From Collinsella sp. AF23-2 (GTDB lineage: Bacteria; Actinomycetota; Coriobacteriia; Coriobacteriales; Coriobacteriaceae), in the NCBI RefSeq assembly GCF_003459245.1, contig NZ_QRVG01000004.1:18175-82174 (forward strand): 64,000 bases of DNA. The letters run 5' to 3'. A program made the position numbers and the translations under genes. The notes below the pieces were generated by a model. That model searched no databases. It worked only from the letters and a program-made list of their open reading frames with translations, and had not been told where the DNA came from. Shown piece by piece: positions 26,199 to 33,310 of this stretch (positions within the stretch are counted from its first letter, which is position 1; each line of letters opens with the position of its first letter).

Positions 26199-27266
26199 AT
26201 GTCCGACAATATGCAGTCTACCGATGAGATTTTGGACGACGAGTCCCCGGATGCTAAGGCGACCGAGGCCTATGAGGAAGTCGAGGAGTTCGACCCGTTT
26301 GAGGGCATGAGCGACGAGGAGCTCGACGCCCTGTGCGATGAGGACGACAGCCTCGCGGGCTTTGGCGACGTTGAGCCCGGTTTCCGCAGTGGCTTCGTGG
26401 CCTTGGTCGGCCGCCCCAACGCCGGTAAGTCAACGCTGCTCAACGCCTGCTATGGCAAAAAGGTCGCCATCACCTCGCCGGTGGCCCAGACGACCCGCCG
26501 CCGCATGCGCGCCGTCGTCAACCGCCCCGGCTACCAGCTGGTCTTTGTCGATACCCCGGGTATCCACAAGCCCAAGGACGGTCTAGGGTCCGAGCTGAAC
26601 AAGAGCGCGCTGTTCGAGCTGAACGATGTCGATGTTGTCGCGTTTTTGATTGATGCCACCAAACCGATCGGCAGGGGAGACGCCTGGGTTGCCGAGCGTG
26701 TCAAGAATGCCCGTTCCAAGAAGGTCCTGGTGCTCACCAAGGCCGATGAGGCCGACCCCGCACAGGTCATGGAGCAGCTTAAGGCAGCCCACGAGCTTAT
26801 GGACTTTGACGACGAGATCGTGACGTCGTCGGTCAAGAACTTCAACGTCGATGCCTTTATCGAGACCGTTGCGCACTTTTTGCCCGAGGGCCCGCGTTGG
26901 TTCCCCGAGGACATGGGTACCGACGCTTCTGACGAGACGCTCGTTGCCGAGTTTGTGCGCGAGAAGGTCTTGCGCCGCACCCGTGATGAGATCCCTCACT
27001 CCGTTGGCGTAATCTGCGACGCGCTCGAGCAGACCAAGAAGGTGCTGCGCGTGCACGCCACTATTTACGTCGAGCGCGAGGGCCAAAAGGGCATCATCAT
27101 CGGCAAGGGCGGCGAGATGATCAAGCATATCGGTATCGACGCCCGTCGCGATCTTGAGCGCATTTTTGGCACGCAGGTCTTTTTGGAGCTGGACGTGAAG
27201 GTCAAGGCCGGCTGGCGTGACGACGAGGCCCAGATTCGCCGCTTTGGCTACAACGCCGAGGACTAA
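26199..27266 (+). CDS. era: GTPase Era
   Basis: Ribosome-assembly GTPase binding the 16S rRNA 3' end. 355 residues, longer than the usual ~300 because of an acidic N-terminal extension of about 60 residues (Asp/Glu-rich, to ~residue 60). G1 GRPNAGKSTLLN, G3 DTPGIHKPKDG, G4 TKADEAD. The C-terminal KH domain has GIIIGKGGEMIKHIG. It starts at ATG 26199 with AGAAAGGGA upstream. The extension has no recognised function. Confidence 0.95.
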   Translation: MSDNMQSTDEILDDESPDAKATEAYEEVEEFDPFEGMSDEELDALCDEDDSLAGFGDVEPGFRSGFVALVGRPNAGKSTLLNACYGKKVAITSPVAQTTRRRMRAVVNRPGYQLVFVDTPGIHKPKDGLGSELNKSALFELNDVDVVAFLIDATKPIGRGDAWVAERVKNARSKKVLVLTKADEADPAQVMEQLKAAHELMDFDDEIVTSSVKNFNVDAFIETVAHFLPEGPRWFPEDMGTDASDETLVAEFVREKVLRRTRDEIPHSVGVICDALEQTKKVLRVHATIYVEREGQKGIIIGKGGEMIKHIGIDARRDLERIFGTQVFLELDVKVKAGWRDDEAQIRRFGYNAED

Positions 27267-27281
27267 GGACGCGCAGCGCGC

Positions 27282-28031
27282 ATGGCAGGCTCCCGGACAT
27301 ATCGCACGAAGGTGCTCGTGCTCGACAAGACCAAGCTCAAAGAGACCGATCTGATTCTGACGATGCTTGACGAGCGGGGTCGTCAGGTTCGTGCCGTGGC
27401 AAAGGGGGCCCGCAAACCCGGTGGGCGCTTGGCGGCGCGCTGCGAATTATTCTGTACCGTCGATATGCTGCTCGCACATGGACGCTCGCTCGATGTTGTT
27501 TCTCAGGCCGAGCTTTTGGAAGCGCCGGTTGGCGCCGCGCCCGATTACGAGACGACCTGCGCCGCAAGCGCGATTGCCGAGGTCGCGCGCGTGTGCTCAT
27601 TCGAGGACGCCGAGGACCCGTTTACCTTTGCCATCACGCAGCGGGCGCTCACGCTTGTCGGCTGTGGGCTCGACTCGGCACATATGGACCTGCTCGTGGC
27701 GGCCTTTGTCTTTAAACTTCTGTCGCACGTGGGCTATCGACCCGATTTTTCGGCCTGCGTGCTGTGCGGAGACCCCATGCTGTCGTACTTTTCGCCCCAG
27801 GCGGGCGGGCTCATGTGCGGTTCGTGCGCGTCGAGCGTTCCGGGTGCCGAGCTGGTTTCGACCGGTGAGGTCGAGTGGCTGCGCGCCCTCATGTCCATGA
27901 CCTTCGATGCACTCATGGTCGAGCGAATCGACCCGCATACGGCGGCGTTCTTGCTCGGGCTTTCGCATGTGTGGGCTGCGACGCACACCGACCAGCGCCT
28001 CCGTGCGATGGAATTCATGTTGGGTCGGTGA
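27282..28031 (+). CDS. recO: DNA repair protein RecO
   Basis: RecFOR-pathway mediator that loads RecA on gapped DNA. 249 residues with an N-terminal OB fold (TKVLVLDKTKLKETDLILTM) and a central zinc finger (CVLCGD ... GLMCGSCAS). A helical C-terminus follows. Length and the era-recO order are standard. Confidence 0.92.
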   Translation: MAGSRTYRTKVLVLDKTKLKETDLILTMLDERGRQVRAVAKGARKPGGRLAARCELFCTVDMLLAHGRSLDVVSQAELLEAPVGAAPDYETTCAASAIAEVARVCSFEDAEDPFTFAITQRALTLVGCGLDSAHMDLLVAAFVFKLLSHVGYRPDFSACVLCGDPMLSYFSPQAGGLMCGSCASSVPGAELVSTGEVEWLRALMSMTFDALMVERIDPHTAAFLLGLSHVWAATHTDQRLRAMEFMLGR

Positions 28032-28053
28032 TGATGCGCATGGGCGGTCTGCT

Positions 28054-28169
28054 TGTGGTAACATACCGACCTGTTGGTACCTCGACCTTGGATGCTCGCT
28101 CCACCGACGGCTTCCCAGTCCGAGGCGAATAGTGTCGCCCGCGGGCGACAAGAAACGAAAGGTGAAACA
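28054..28169 (+). promoter_or_regulatory. rpsO leader with perfect 18-bp palindrome
   Basis: TAACAT near 28059 is a possible -10. The leader contains TGTCGCCCGCGGGCGACA (28133-28150), a perfect palindrome whose RNA would form a seven-pair stem with a CGCG loop. It ends 19 bases before the ATG, so it could mask initiation. S15 commonly represses its own mRNA through leader structures, and this is a candidate for that role. Confidence 0.45.
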
Positions 28170-28448
28170 ATGACTGTTTCCAAAGAGCGCAAGGCTGAGC
28201 TGACTGCCCAGTTCGGTAACACCCCGGTCGACACCGGCAACCCCAAGGTTCAGGTCGCCATCCTGTCCGAGCGCATCAAGGAGCTGACCGAGCACATGAA
28301 GTCCCACCAGAAGGACTTCCACACCCGTCGTGGCCTGCTCATGCTCGTCGGCCGTCGTCGTCGTCTTCTCTCCTACATCAAGAAGAACGACATCGTCGAG
28401 TACCGTGAGCTCATCAAGGCTCTGGGCATCCGCGACAACATCCAGTAG
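28170..28448 (+). CDS. rpsO: 30S ribosomal protein S15
   Basis: 92-residue primary 16S-binding protein. It starts at ATG 28170 (MTVSKERKAELTAQFG after GAAAGGTGA). Conserved blocks are TGNPKVQVAILSERI, HMKSHQKDFHTRRGLL and RRRRLLSYIKKND. It is intact and is the last host gene before the prophage. Its final codons form the left arm of an inverted repeat that spans the stop codon and is the likely integration site. Confidence 0.96.
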   Translation: MTVSKERKAELTAQFGNTPVDTGNPKVQVAILSERIKELTEHMKSHQKDFHTRRGLLMLVGRRRRLLSYIKKNDIVEYRELIKALGIRDNIQ

Positions 28449-28483
28449 TCGCGGATAGGTACAAACCCGCAGGTAGAACGCTT
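28428..28483. other. Candidate attL: inverted repeat across the rpsO stop plus phage arm
   Basis: ATCCGCGAC (28428-28436) and GTCGCGGAT (28448-28456) are a perfect 9-bp inverted repeat around an 11-base centre that ends at the rpsO stop codon. This resembles a tyrosine-integrase core site. Phage-like sequence begins right after it: GGTACAAACCC (28458-28468) and a 22-base block (28462-28483) that recurs inverted near the terminase. The integrase lies 44 bases further on. Without the other prophage end the crossover cannot be fixed. Confidence 0.5.
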
Positions 28484-28526
28484 GCATAAAGGTTCTGCGT
28501 CCTAATTTGTCCTTACGGGTACCTAA

Positions 28527-29657
28527 CTAATTGCCGAAATAGGCTCTATCGACCGCCTCGATGAACATCTGTTTGTCGGGGCGGTCGTAATTTTTACCGA
28601 GAATATTCTTGGCTGCGTGCCCCATCATCTTGTCCACCATTTGGGCGGGGACGTTGTACTTCCACAGCATCGCCGTGGCCCACGTGTTGCGCAGGTTCTT
28701 CATCGGAAGGTAGCGCACCGTTATGTCTCCATTTTTAAAGTCCTTGCGCCAGAACTGGTTGAGCGTACTGCGGTCGTAGGGGTAGCCGGTGCCACGGTCT
28801 ACCAGATAGAGCTCGCCCTCGGCCCGGCGCTCTGCGATGATCTCGCGCAGGCGCAGGCTCCACGGCTCGGGGATGACGATTGGTCGGTAGCTGTCCTTGG
28901 TCTTTAGCGTCATGAAGCCTTGGGAGTTGAACCCGAACTGCCGATGGAGGTCGTAGACGGCATAGGTGTGGCCGTTGTACCGCTCGAACGAAATATCATC
29001 CACGCCCGCCGCCGACGCCTCGCCGACGCGGCACGAACCGATTCCCATGAGGATGCAGTTCGATTCATAGCGCTTGCCCTCCACTTCCTTTAAGAGCTGG
29101 TGGAGTTCTGGGAGCGTGTACACTTCGAGTTCACTGTTGGGGGTCTTGTCGTTCTTGGGCATTTTGTATGCCACGTCCTTAAAGTAAATCCCCTTTACGC
29201 CGTGCAGTTTGGCGCACGTCACGAGGTTCCCGACCGTGATGTTGGACAGTTTGGCAACGGACGGCTTCAGCGTCTTCAGCCACAGCTGGTATTCGTTCAC
29301 GTCCACCTTGTCGAGCGCCGTCTTTTCCCAGCGCTTCTCGATGTGCGCCGCCCATTGGGTCACGTACAACTTGCGCGTGTTGTCGGCTAACTCTCCCTTC
29401 TCCACGCGGCTGTTCAGCTCGGGCAGATACCACTCATACCAGCATTGCGAGAATGTCGGGCACGGTATCACGCGCTCGTTGGGCGGCAGGTGGTGGAGCT
29501 GCCAAAGGCGGCGCAGCTCATCGTCCGCTTCGCGCGAGGTGCAGGGATAGAGCGTCTTTGAACGGCGAACGCGGTTGAGCCCGTCCCACTCGCACCACCT
29601 GATGCGCCATTTGTTCTTGGTGATTTTGGTCTTCGTCCCCCATGACGAACGTGTCAT
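28527..29657 (-). CDS. int: Phage tyrosine integrase
   Basis: Catalyses site-specific insertion and excision. 376 residues: arm-binding and core-binding N-terminal regions (to ~residue 175), then the catalytic domain. Visible catalytic residues are the first Arg in GIGSCRVGEAS (~212), Arg323 in KNLRNTWAT, His347 in MGHAAKN and Tyr357 in KNYDRP. The usual His of the HxxR box is Lys320 here. The gene points toward rpsO and ends 78 bases from it, the normal layout next to attL. The chosen ATG follows AGGAGG by 13 bases; a hairpin GTCGG/CCGAC lies just upstream of that site. Confidence 0.93.
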   Translation of the reverse strand: MTRSSWGTKTKITKNKWRIRWCEWDGLNRVRRSKTLYPCTSREADDELRRLWQLHHLPPNERVIPCPTFSQCWYEWYLPELNSRVEKGELADNTRKLYVTQWAAHIEKRWEKTALDKVDVNEYQLWLKTLKPSVAKLSNITVGNLVTCAKLHGVKGIYFKDVAYKMPKNDKTPNSELEVYTLPELHQLLKEVEGKRYESNCILMGIGSCRVGEASAAGVDDISFERYNGHTYAVYDLHRQFGFNSQGFMTLKTKDSYRPIVIPEPWSLRLREIIAERRAEGELYLVDRGTGYPYDRSTLNQFWRKDFKNGDITVRYLPMKNLRNTWATAMLWKYNVPAQMVDKMMGHAAKNILGKNYDRPDKQMFIEAVDRAYFGN

Positions 29658-29717
29658 AATTAAAAAAGTCCCTCCTGTCGGGCATAGCCGACTCTAGCAA
29701 TGCGGATGGGATTGTTT

Positions 29718-29760
29718 AGCGCTCCACTGGTCTTGGCGGGTTAGTGGGGCGCTTTCTTTT
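29718..29760 (+). terminator. Intrinsic terminator between integrase and repressor operon
   Basis: 11-bp stem AGCGCTCCACT / AGTGGGGCGCT (one G-U pair) with a 14-base loop, followed by TTTCTTTT on the plus strand. No plus-strand gene ends here, so it may block antisense readthrough from the rpsO side into the repressor genes. Confidence 0.6.
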
Positions 29761-29783
29761 ATAAACAGAAAATCTGTTTATAA
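29759..29783. repeat. 25-bp palindrome after the 89-residue gene
   Basis: TTATAAACAGA and TCTGTTTATAA are perfect 11-bp arms around AAA, touching the stop codon of the minus-strand gene at 29784. It may act as the 3' hairpin (terminator) of the repressor operon or as a protein-binding site. Confidence 0.55.
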
Positions 29784-30053
29784 CTACATGGTCGAGTTCA
29801 GGACCCTCACGAATTCCTGCGCCTGGGAGCGGCTGCTCAGCCTGTAGTCATAGCCCGTCCGCAGCCTGTTGTTCAGGATCACCTGCTTGCCCTTAACCCT
29901 GTACACACCGGTGACGTCATTCAGATAAACCACCTCTTCATGCGTGCCAAAGAAGCGGTTCTTCTTGAGCGTGGTGATCCGGTTCGGGAAGATGCAGATC
30001 TCCTTAAAGACGCCGGCGCCTTTATCCCTGAACAGCAACGTGTCGTTGTCCAT
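29784..30053 (-). CDS. Small protein of the lysogeny operon, PH-domain-like
   Basis: 89 residues starting MDNDTLLFRDKGAG. The pattern of short beta strands followed by a C-terminal helix (SRSQAQEFVRVLNSTM) resembles small bacterial PH-like domains, but this is a weak, pattern-based call. It lies two bases downstream of the repressor gene on the same strand and so should be expressed in the lysogen. Such genes often provide superinfection exclusion or host fitness functions. No specific function can be assigned. Confidence 0.6.
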   Translation of the reverse strand: MDNDTLLFRDKGAGVFKEICIFPNRITTLKKNRFFGTHEEVVYLNDVTGVYRVKGKQVILNNRLRTGYDYRLSSRSQAQEFVRVLNSTM

Positions 30054-30055
30054 GT

Positions 30056-30301
30056 TTATTCCTCCTTGTCTTGAGTGGTTGAATCATGCTTAGCGTTTAG
30101 CTTTGCTTCGAGATCGCAGAACTCATCAACTGTCATATCGAGCGAATTGATAATCACCAAGGCTTTCTGCCATGTTGGCTCCTTGACCTTTCCCTTTAAA
30201 AGACGCGACAAATAGGGCGCAGTGATTTCGTCTGAAGTAATGTCTACGGACCTTAGGTTCTTCGCATCCATTACGGCTTTTAGGGTTTCGGTGAATGCCA
30301 T
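30056..30301 (-). CDS. Phage repressor, XRE/CI-like helix-turn-helix protein
   Basis: 81 residues. A helix-turn-helix of the XRE class spans ~residues 20-60 (ITSDEITAPYLSRLLKGKVK ... WQKALVIINSLDMTVDEF). It lacks a cleavable LexA-type C-terminal domain, so induction cannot be by RecA-assisted self-cleavage of this protein. It is divergent from the Cro-like gene across a 135-base region with three operator-like repeats. Its own promoter overlaps the leftmost of these, implying autoregulation. ATG 30301 follows GAAGGAGGG. Confidence 0.82.
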   Translation of the reverse strand: MAFTETLKAVMDAKNLRSVDITSDEITAPYLSRLLKGKVKEPTWQKALVIINSLDMTVDEFCDLEAKLNAKHDSTTQDKEE

Positions 30302-30324
30302 GAGACCCTCCTTCTGTCGATTGA

Positions 30325-30418
30325 ATTGTACTCAATCCGAAAAAAATTGCCAATAGACAAAAAATCTTATTGCAAAGTTGCCAATTAACAACTACCTTAT
30401 GAGTTGTCAATTAACAAC
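30325..30418. promoter_or_regulatory. Lysogeny switch: divergent promoters with three operators
   Basis: Leftward repressor promoter: TTGGCA (30348-30353, minus), 17-base spacer, TACAAT (30325-30330). Rightward promoter: TTGCAA (30370-30375), 17-base spacer, TACCTT (30393-30398). Three related 16-bp sites: ATTGCCAATAGACAAA (30346-30361), GTTGCCAATTAACAAC (30377-30392) and GTTGTCAATTAACAAC (30403-30418). The first covers the leftward -35, the second exactly fills the rightward spacer, and the third lies at the expected rightward start site. The last two are near-palindromes with GTTG/CAAC ends. Confidence 0.75.
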
Positions 30419-30436
30419 AACGAAGGAGGTGAGCGT

Positions 30437-30628
30437 ATGGACAAGATTACCGAAAAGGTAGGTGGATGGCTTCAGCGCCCAGGCAATACCAAGAAGAAGA
30501 TGGCGGCTGAGCTTGGGATTACCCCCGATTCGCTTACCAACAAGCTGACTGGCGAAACGCCGTGGCTTTGGAGTGAGGTCGTTGCTGTTGCGTCGATCGT
30601 CCGATGTGAAGTGTCTGATTTCTGCTAG
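30437..30628 (+). CDS. Cro-like early regulator
   Basis: 63 residues from ATG 30437 (GAAGGAGGT upstream). Helix-turn-helix pattern NTKKKMAAELGITPDSLTNK followed by LTGETPWLWSEVVAVASIV, similar in layout to the divergent repressor. First gene of the rightward early transcript, 19 bases after the last operator. By position it is the Cro counterpart, which would shut off the repressor promoter. Alternatively it is a generic XRE protein. Confidence 0.72.
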   Translation: MDKITEKVGGWLQRPGNTKKKMAAELGITPDSLTNKLTGETPWLWSEVVAVASIVRCEVSDFC

Positions 30629-30680
30629 CCAAAACCACCAAGCCCATACCCCCTAAAAGTCAAAAGGGAAGGAGGAATGG

Positions 30681-30854
30681 ATGCCTGACACGGTCCAATG
30701 GACGCTCAATTTCTGTGCTGGCATGTGCGTAGCTCTGTTATTTGAGCTTGTCCGCATTCAGATAAAAGTCGACGACATAGAAAAGCGTCTGCGCAGCCAT
30801 CGCATAAGGCTGAGGGATGCAGCTGAGAAGCCCGCTGACAACAGCGAGAAATAG
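30681..30854 (+). CDS. Small membrane-anchored early protein
   Basis: 57 residues, MPDTVQWTLNFCAGMC then a hydrophobic N-terminal helix (to ~residue 27) and a charged, basic helical tail (IEKRLRSHRIRLRDAAEK). GGAAGGAGG sits just before the ATG. No function is recognised; an N-terminal anchor with a cytoplasmic coil is common among phage early proteins. Confidence 0.55.
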   Translation: MPDTVQWTLNFCAGMCVALLFELVRIQIKVDDIEKRLRSHRIRLRDAAEKPADNSEK

Positions 30855-30987
30855 CACTCGCCGCAGGACCCGCTTCTTACGAGAAACGGTCTCCACCACG
30901 ATTTTTAGCTTGCTATGTCGGTCAGTTCTGTTCATGCCGACAAATCTATGGGGAGTGTCCCCCAAGACCAGAAAGAAGGAGAAGGAA

Positions 30988-31125
30988 ATGACGATTGAGG
31001 AGCTTGAGAAGCGCGAACGCGATGCTTACGAGGCTTTCATGGAAGCCGACTGGATGCACGCCGACATGCGCCTGAACGAGTGGCTGGATGCCGCCCATGA
31101 GCTTAACGAGGCGATGGGACTGTGA
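30988..31125 (+). CDS. Small acidic early protein
   Basis: 45 residues, helical and charged (MTIEELEKRERDAYEAFMEA ...). AAGGAG six bases before the ATG sets this start. The stop codon overlaps the next GTG start (GTGA). Unknown function; it begins a run of three coupled micro-genes. Confidence 0.55.
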   Translation: MTIEELEKRERDAYEAFMEADWMHADMRLNEWLDAAHELNEAMGL

Positions 31126-31235
31126 TTGCCGATTGGTTCGAGCGCCACCCGATTGTCGGCTTCGGGCTTTTCTACGCGGCCTACAGGGCCGCAGAGATTT
31201 TCATCACGACTCTGAATGAGGCGAACAGGCTGTGA
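31122..31235 (+). CDS. 37-residue early protein
   Basis: Starts at a GTG overlapping the previous stop (GTGA) and ends in the same kind of overlap with the next gene. It reads MIADWFERHPIVGFGLFYAA and is partly hydrophobic in the middle. The double start-stop overlap is the main evidence that it is translated. Confidence 0.45.
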   Translation: MIADWFERHPIVGFGLFYAAYRAAEIFITTLNEANRL

Positions 31236-31354
31236 AACGCAGGTCTCCAGACTTTGAGAAGGGCTTTAACTACTGCCTGTTCCTCAACGTCATCGTACTT
31301 TTAGCCGTCCTGTTCCTCGTGCTTTTGGTCAAAGCCCTAGAAGGATGCTTATGA
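31232..31354 (+). CDS. 40-residue single-span membrane protein
   Basis: GTG start overlapping the previous stop (GTGA). Positively charged start MKRRSPDFEKGF then a strongly hydrophobic helix (LNVIVLLAVLFLVLLVKAL). Looks like a tiny membrane protein of the early operon; role unknown. Confidence 0.5.
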   Translation: MKRRSPDFEKGFNYCLFLNVIVLLAVLFLVLLVKALEGCL

Positions 31355-32110
31355 GCTTGAGTATGGCAGCTTCGTAAATGAGCGAAATCGCCACCCTCAG
31401 CAACCTTGGAATCCTATTCCAGACCATTTCGCAGAAATCTGCGAAGTCACCGAGACCGACCCGCAGGCGCAGAAATGCAGCGCGCGGGCTTTCAGGAACG
31501 GAAGCAAAATCCCGTTTCCTCATATGACGGTATGTCGAATTCCTCTTGATCATGCCGGGGACTATATTCCGATGTTCCCCCGCCGAACGTTTGCGCTGGT
31601 AGATAGCGCACTTCTGTTCATCCGCTCCGCACCCGTCGCCATCGGCGCTGGGCTTTTTGGCCTTCTCCTTGACGCCGATCGCAAGGCGGTACCTGTGTCG
31701 CCGGCTGGCAACCCCAGGCGACATGGAACGCAGTGACACCCATACCAAGCTGTTCCGCCTGACGAGACGGGCGCGTAGCGGATGAATGGAGCGACCTTTG
31801 ATAACCGCATCCGCCATTTGCCGTGAGCAGGGGGAGCCTGTGACGGCTGCAATGGCTCGGCAGCTGGCTCCGTTGAAAAGCCAGACGGTCAGGTGCGGTG
31901 CCTGGCAGTAAGTCTCAGCGTCGTGCGGTGCGCATCCGCGAATCAAGACTTCGTAGGTTCTCGATTCGTTCTCTGTCCGTCCGTTACCGCGAGGATGTGC
32001 ACCTCAAGGCGCTGAGAAAAGAAGAGTGGCTCCGAGAACACTCCTTTGAATTGGAACGCAGGGGAGTGAACGGGAGCCACAGGCAAACACCCACCAAAGG
32101 AGGTGGACGC
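31355..32110. other. Unresolved 756-base early stretch without a supported gene
   Basis: Both strands have open frames but none has a ribosome-binding site. On the plus strand a frame is open from ~31338 to 31736 without a start until an internal ATG at 31524. On the minus strand a 205-codon frame (31946-31329, TTG start) is open across most of it and runs into the end of the preceding plus-strand gene. The segment 31830-31905 has several short stems (CTGGCT/AGCCAG among them). It could hold a minus-strand gene, a structured RNA, or decayed DNA; I cannot decide. Confidence 0.4.
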
Positions 32111-32440
32111 ATGAATCATACCAAAAGCGCCTGGGCCAATCCGCTCAGCGAGTTCCAGCAGTCGATGGATGCGGCGGCGGAGAAGTTGCGCAACCAGCTC
32201 GAAGACCTCGAACCGTACTGCGGATCGCAGGCGCTCAAGTTCGCCGTCAGGGCGGGTCTGCAACCGCAGATGGCCTACACGGTTTCCGAGACGTCCAGGT
32301 ATACGGGGGTCTCGGCAAGCACTCTTTATGCGGAGAACAAGGCTGGCCGACTGCCATTCAAGACGGTCGGCAGCAGGAATGCGCTCATAAGGGTGGTCGA
32401 CGTCGACAAGTGGATGGAGGGACGCTCCGATGGCCGTTAA
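32111..32440 (+). CDS. MerR/excisionase-type helix-turn-helix protein
   Basis: 109 residues. ATG 32111 has AAAGGAGGTGG upstream, which fixes the start even though the frame stays open further back. The N-terminal half is a coil (FQQSMDAAAEKLRNQLEDLE). The C-terminal half is an excisionase-like winged helix: YTVSETSRYTGVSASTLYAE, NKAGRLPFKTVG, ALIRVVDVDKWME. It could be the excisionase partner of the integrase or a DNA-binding adaptor. Confidence 0.78.
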   Translation: MNHTKSAWANPLSEFQQSMDAAAEKLRNQLEDLEPYCGSQALKFAVRAGLQPQMAYTVSETSRYTGVSASTLYAENKAGRLPFKTVGSRNALIRVVDVDKWMEGRSDGR

Positions 32441-32579
32441 GGTTTTCGATTTCCTGTCGGACCGCTGGATGCGGCTCAACCCGAAGCTGCGCAACGCCAT
32501 CGTCTCGACCGTCCTTATCGCGGGGCTCATCTTCGCGGGATGGCTCGAGGGCACCGCTCCGAGCGGCATGTACTACTAG
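32430..32579 (+). CDS. 49-residue membrane protein
   Basis: Starts at ATG 32430 inside the end of the preceding gene, with GGAGGG upstream. MAVKVFDFLSDRWMRL, then a hydrophobic span (NAIVSTVLIAGLIFAGWL), then a short tail. No recognised family. Confidence 0.55.
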   Translation: MAVKVFDFLSDRWMRLNPKLRNAIVSTVLIAGLIFAGWLEGTAPSGMYY

Positions 32580-32588
32580 GAGGTGCCG

Positions 32589-32795
32589 ATGGTCGGCTTC
32601 TTTGGATGGACCGCCGAGCGCGGTCGAGACGGCAGCTGGTTCGCGACCAAGTTTGTCGAGAAGGGCCCAACGAGGGGCAGCGCGACCGGAATCGTCTGCT
32701 CGCGCCATCTACTGGTCAACGTCAGCAAGGCCGCGAGCAAGGAAGCTGCGATGCGTGAGATCAAGCGTCTCTACGTAATCGGAGCGCTGCAATGA
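32589..32795 (+). CDS. 68-residue early protein, unknown
   Basis: ATG 32589 with AGGAGG six bases upstream; a GTG two codons earlier is blocked by that site. Product MVGFFGWTAERGRDGSWFAT ends in a basic helix (KEAAMREIKRLYVIG). Its stop overlaps the next start (ATGA). No function recognised. Confidence 0.55.
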   Translation: MVGFFGWTAERGRDGSWFATKFVEKGPTRGSATGIVCSRHLLVNVSKAASKEAAMREIKRLYVIGALQ

Positions 32796-33310
32796 CGAAA
32801 CCGACCGAAAACAATGGAGAAAATGTGGAATCGGGGGTAGTTGTCCCTCGCAAAAGGGACAACTCATATTTCTGGCGCTCTGACGAGGACAGATACATCA
32901 GGACGCACAGGATGGACGGCTATCTGCTGCTGTCGGAGATGATGACAGGCCGTGGATGGCCGAGGTCTCCCGAAGCCATCAAGAAGCACGCCAAGAGGGT
33001 GCTCGGAATCAACCTAGGCAAATACCCCGAATCGGGGATGCACCGCTGCATCTCGTGCGGGAAATGGGACGTGCGCCCCAACTCCCATGCCGGGCGAATG
33101 GGGCTCTGCCCCGCCTGCTGGAGACGAAGGCAGGCGGAGGCAATCCGCGAGGGCATGGACGAGAAGAAGGCCGAGGCCGAGTACCAAAGGGAAAAGAAGC
33201 GCAGACGCGATGCGAGAAAGCGCCTGCAAAGAGAGAAGGAAAAGAACAATGGAAGAGACTGTGGAACAGGTTCAGGCGAAGCCCGAGCCCGTGAAGATCT
33301 CGGCGCTTGA
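32792..33310 (+). CDS. Zinc-ribbon DNA-binding-like protein
   Basis: 172 residues. A SANT/Myb-like three-helix segment is suggested at ~residues 28-72 (WRSDEDRYIRTHRMDGYLLL ... SPEAIKKHAKRVLG). It is followed by a four-cysteine ribbon (CISCGKWD ... GLCPACWRRR) and a long basic helical tail rich in Arg/Lys/Glu. The last 62 bases overlap the next gene in another frame, so the C-terminus may be flexible. Likely a phage regulator or nucleic-acid binder; inferred from motifs only. Confidence 0.6.
   Translation: MTKPTENNGENVESGVVVPRKRDNSYFWRSDEDRYIRTHRMDGYLLLSEMMTGRGWPRSPEAIKKHAKRVLGINLGKYPESGMHRCISCGKWDVRPNSHAGRMGLCPACWRRRQAEAIREGMDEKKAEAEYQREKKRRRDARKRLQREKEKNNGRDCGTGSGEARAREDLGA

Noticed and set aside
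29518..29700. 60-codon minus-strand frame at the integrase start
   Set aside because: Overlaps the integrase start in another frame and lacks a ribosome-binding site; the integrase frame has all motifs.
30738..30965. 75-codon minus-strand frame with a hydrophobic end
   Set aside because: It lies opposite the 57-residue early gene, has no ribosome-binding site and would run against the early transcript.
31329..31946. 205-codon minus-strand frame in the unresolved early stretch, as a firm gene
   Set aside because: TTG start without a ribosome-binding site, and it overlaps the end of a plus-strand micro-gene. It is recorded only as part of the unresolved stretch.
31898..32440. Longer start for the HTH gene at 31898
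   Set aside because: The strong AAAGGAGGTGG lies just before ATG 32111, and the upstream part is unlike a conserved domain.
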